Positions 63,666 to 64,000 of a stretch of DNA of 64,000 nucleotides are shown piece by piece (within the stretch, counting starts at the first letter, position 1; each line of letters opens with the position of its first letter). Under the pieces are notes generated by a model that saw nothing but the letters and a program-made list of their open reading frames with translations, was not told where the DNA came from and did not search any database. Both the position numbers and the translations under genes were made by a program. Location of the stretch: positions 1-64,000 of the forward strand of contig CATQHI010000006.1 of NCBI GenBank assembly GCA_958295895.1. The letters run 5' to 3'. Source of the stretch: Saprospiraceae bacterium. Its GTDB lineage: Bacteria; Bacteroidota; Bacteroidia; Chitinophagales; Saprospiraceae.

Positions 63666-64000
63666 ATGCTTCACCCCCACACCCGCCTCCAGCACATCTC
63701 CGACGTCGTTGGTTACGGCATTTTCGCCACCGAACCCATCCCGGCCGGTACCATCGTGTACGTCAAGGATAGCCTGGAGATCAGCGTGACGCCCGACGAG
63801 TTCGAGGGCCACGGACCCGAGATGCGCGAGGTGATCGATAAGTACTCCTACATCGACGAGCGCGGCGACCGCATCGTGTCGTGGGACCTGGCTAAGTACG
63901 TCAACCACTGCTGTCAGTGCAACACGATCTCGACGGGCTACGGCTTCGAGATGGCCCTGCGCGACATTGCCCCCGGCGAGCAGCTGACCGATGAGTACGG
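63666..64000 (+). CDS. SET-domain protein-lysine methyltransferase-like, 3' partial
   Basis: An ATG at 63666 opens a frame that runs off the right edge (111 complete codons). It begins MLHPHTRLQHISDVVGYGIF and has the SET features: YGIFATEPIPAGTIVY (SAM-binding strand), YVNHCCQCNT (the NHxCxPN-like motif) and GEQLTDEYG (the catalytic-Tyr loop). Bacterial SET proteins methylate proteins; the target is unknown. TACCTTAC around 63597-63604 may be the promoter, and a 16/19 match to the dispersed motif (63645-63663) lies just before the ATG. Confidence 0.8.
   Translation, partial: MLHPHTRLQHISDVVGYGIFATEPIPAGTIVYVKDSLEISVTPDEFEGHGPEMREVIDKYSYIDERGDRIVSWDLAKYVNHCCQCNTISTGYGFEMALRDIAPGEQLTDEY

Noticed and set aside
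1-64000. CRISPR arrays, rRNA genes, complete insertion sequences or prophage
   Set aside because: No regularly spaced direct repeats, rRNA segments, transposase or phage structural genes were seen.

Overview
The window comes from a GC-rich (about 60%) member of the Bacteroidota, most likely the Saprospiria/Lewinella group. Evidence: a type IX secretion C-terminal sorting domain, tricorn-type S41 proteases, a YqaE-like protein with a signal peptide, lipid A and peptidoglycan genes of Bacteroidota type, no obvious Shine-Dalgarno sequences, and a recurrent TAnnTTnG promoter element a few bases ahead of start codons. The placement is inferred from gene content; no database search was made.

1-30 kb is mainly chromosomal core and near-core. 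It holds an NlpC/P60 hydrolase (cut by the left edge), phosphatidylserine decarboxylase, a PLP decarboxylase broken at a C9 run, a phosphohexomutase, a LysE-like transporter, a three-gene acyl-CoA dehydrogenase / PIG-L-methyltransferase / glycosyltransferase cassette, murB, an MsbA-like ABC exporter, lpxB, rarA, tRNA-Arg(TCT), phenylalanine hydroxylase, folP, a cystathionine beta-synthase-like enzyme, and a SNF2 helicase surrounded by three Uma2-family genes.

30-55 kb is metabolic and extracellular. It has a von Willebrand A protein coupled to a diverged adenylosuccinate-synthetase-like enzyme; two convergent tricorn protease paralogs flanking an arylsulfotransferase / 46-aa membrane protein / sulfotransferase operon; a MOSC protein; a RidA / D-threonine-aldolase-like / M19 dipeptidase operon; a GH31 glycosidase overlapping a lipoprotein sulfatase; a large T9SS cargo protein; and katG.

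55-63.5 kb is an accessory region full of broken genes: a VapBC-like remnant, a UvrD/PD-(D/E)XK helicase-nuclease with a nonsense codon, a frameshift and an internal deletion, a truncated DNA methyltransferase with a nonsense codon, and a truncated AbiEii toxin joined directly to it. An intact AbiEi-type antitoxin/regulator, with a palindrome inside its promoter, and a UPF1-like helicase survive. A SET-domain gene runs off the right edge.

The most unusual signal is a 19-bp sequence, GGGCGGGGCCGCAGGTGCA, present about twelve times (3 exact, 3 with one mismatch, 6 with two or three). It occurs in both orientations, between and inside genes, and is translated in several frames without a stop. 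Other notable points are a 29-bp perfect palindrome with a 3-nt loop, the vWA/PurA-like pair, and three otherwise good genes broken by one base or one codon (PLP decarboxylase, alpha/beta hydrolase, DUF3298-like lipoprotein). The homopolymer breaks could be real or sequence errors.
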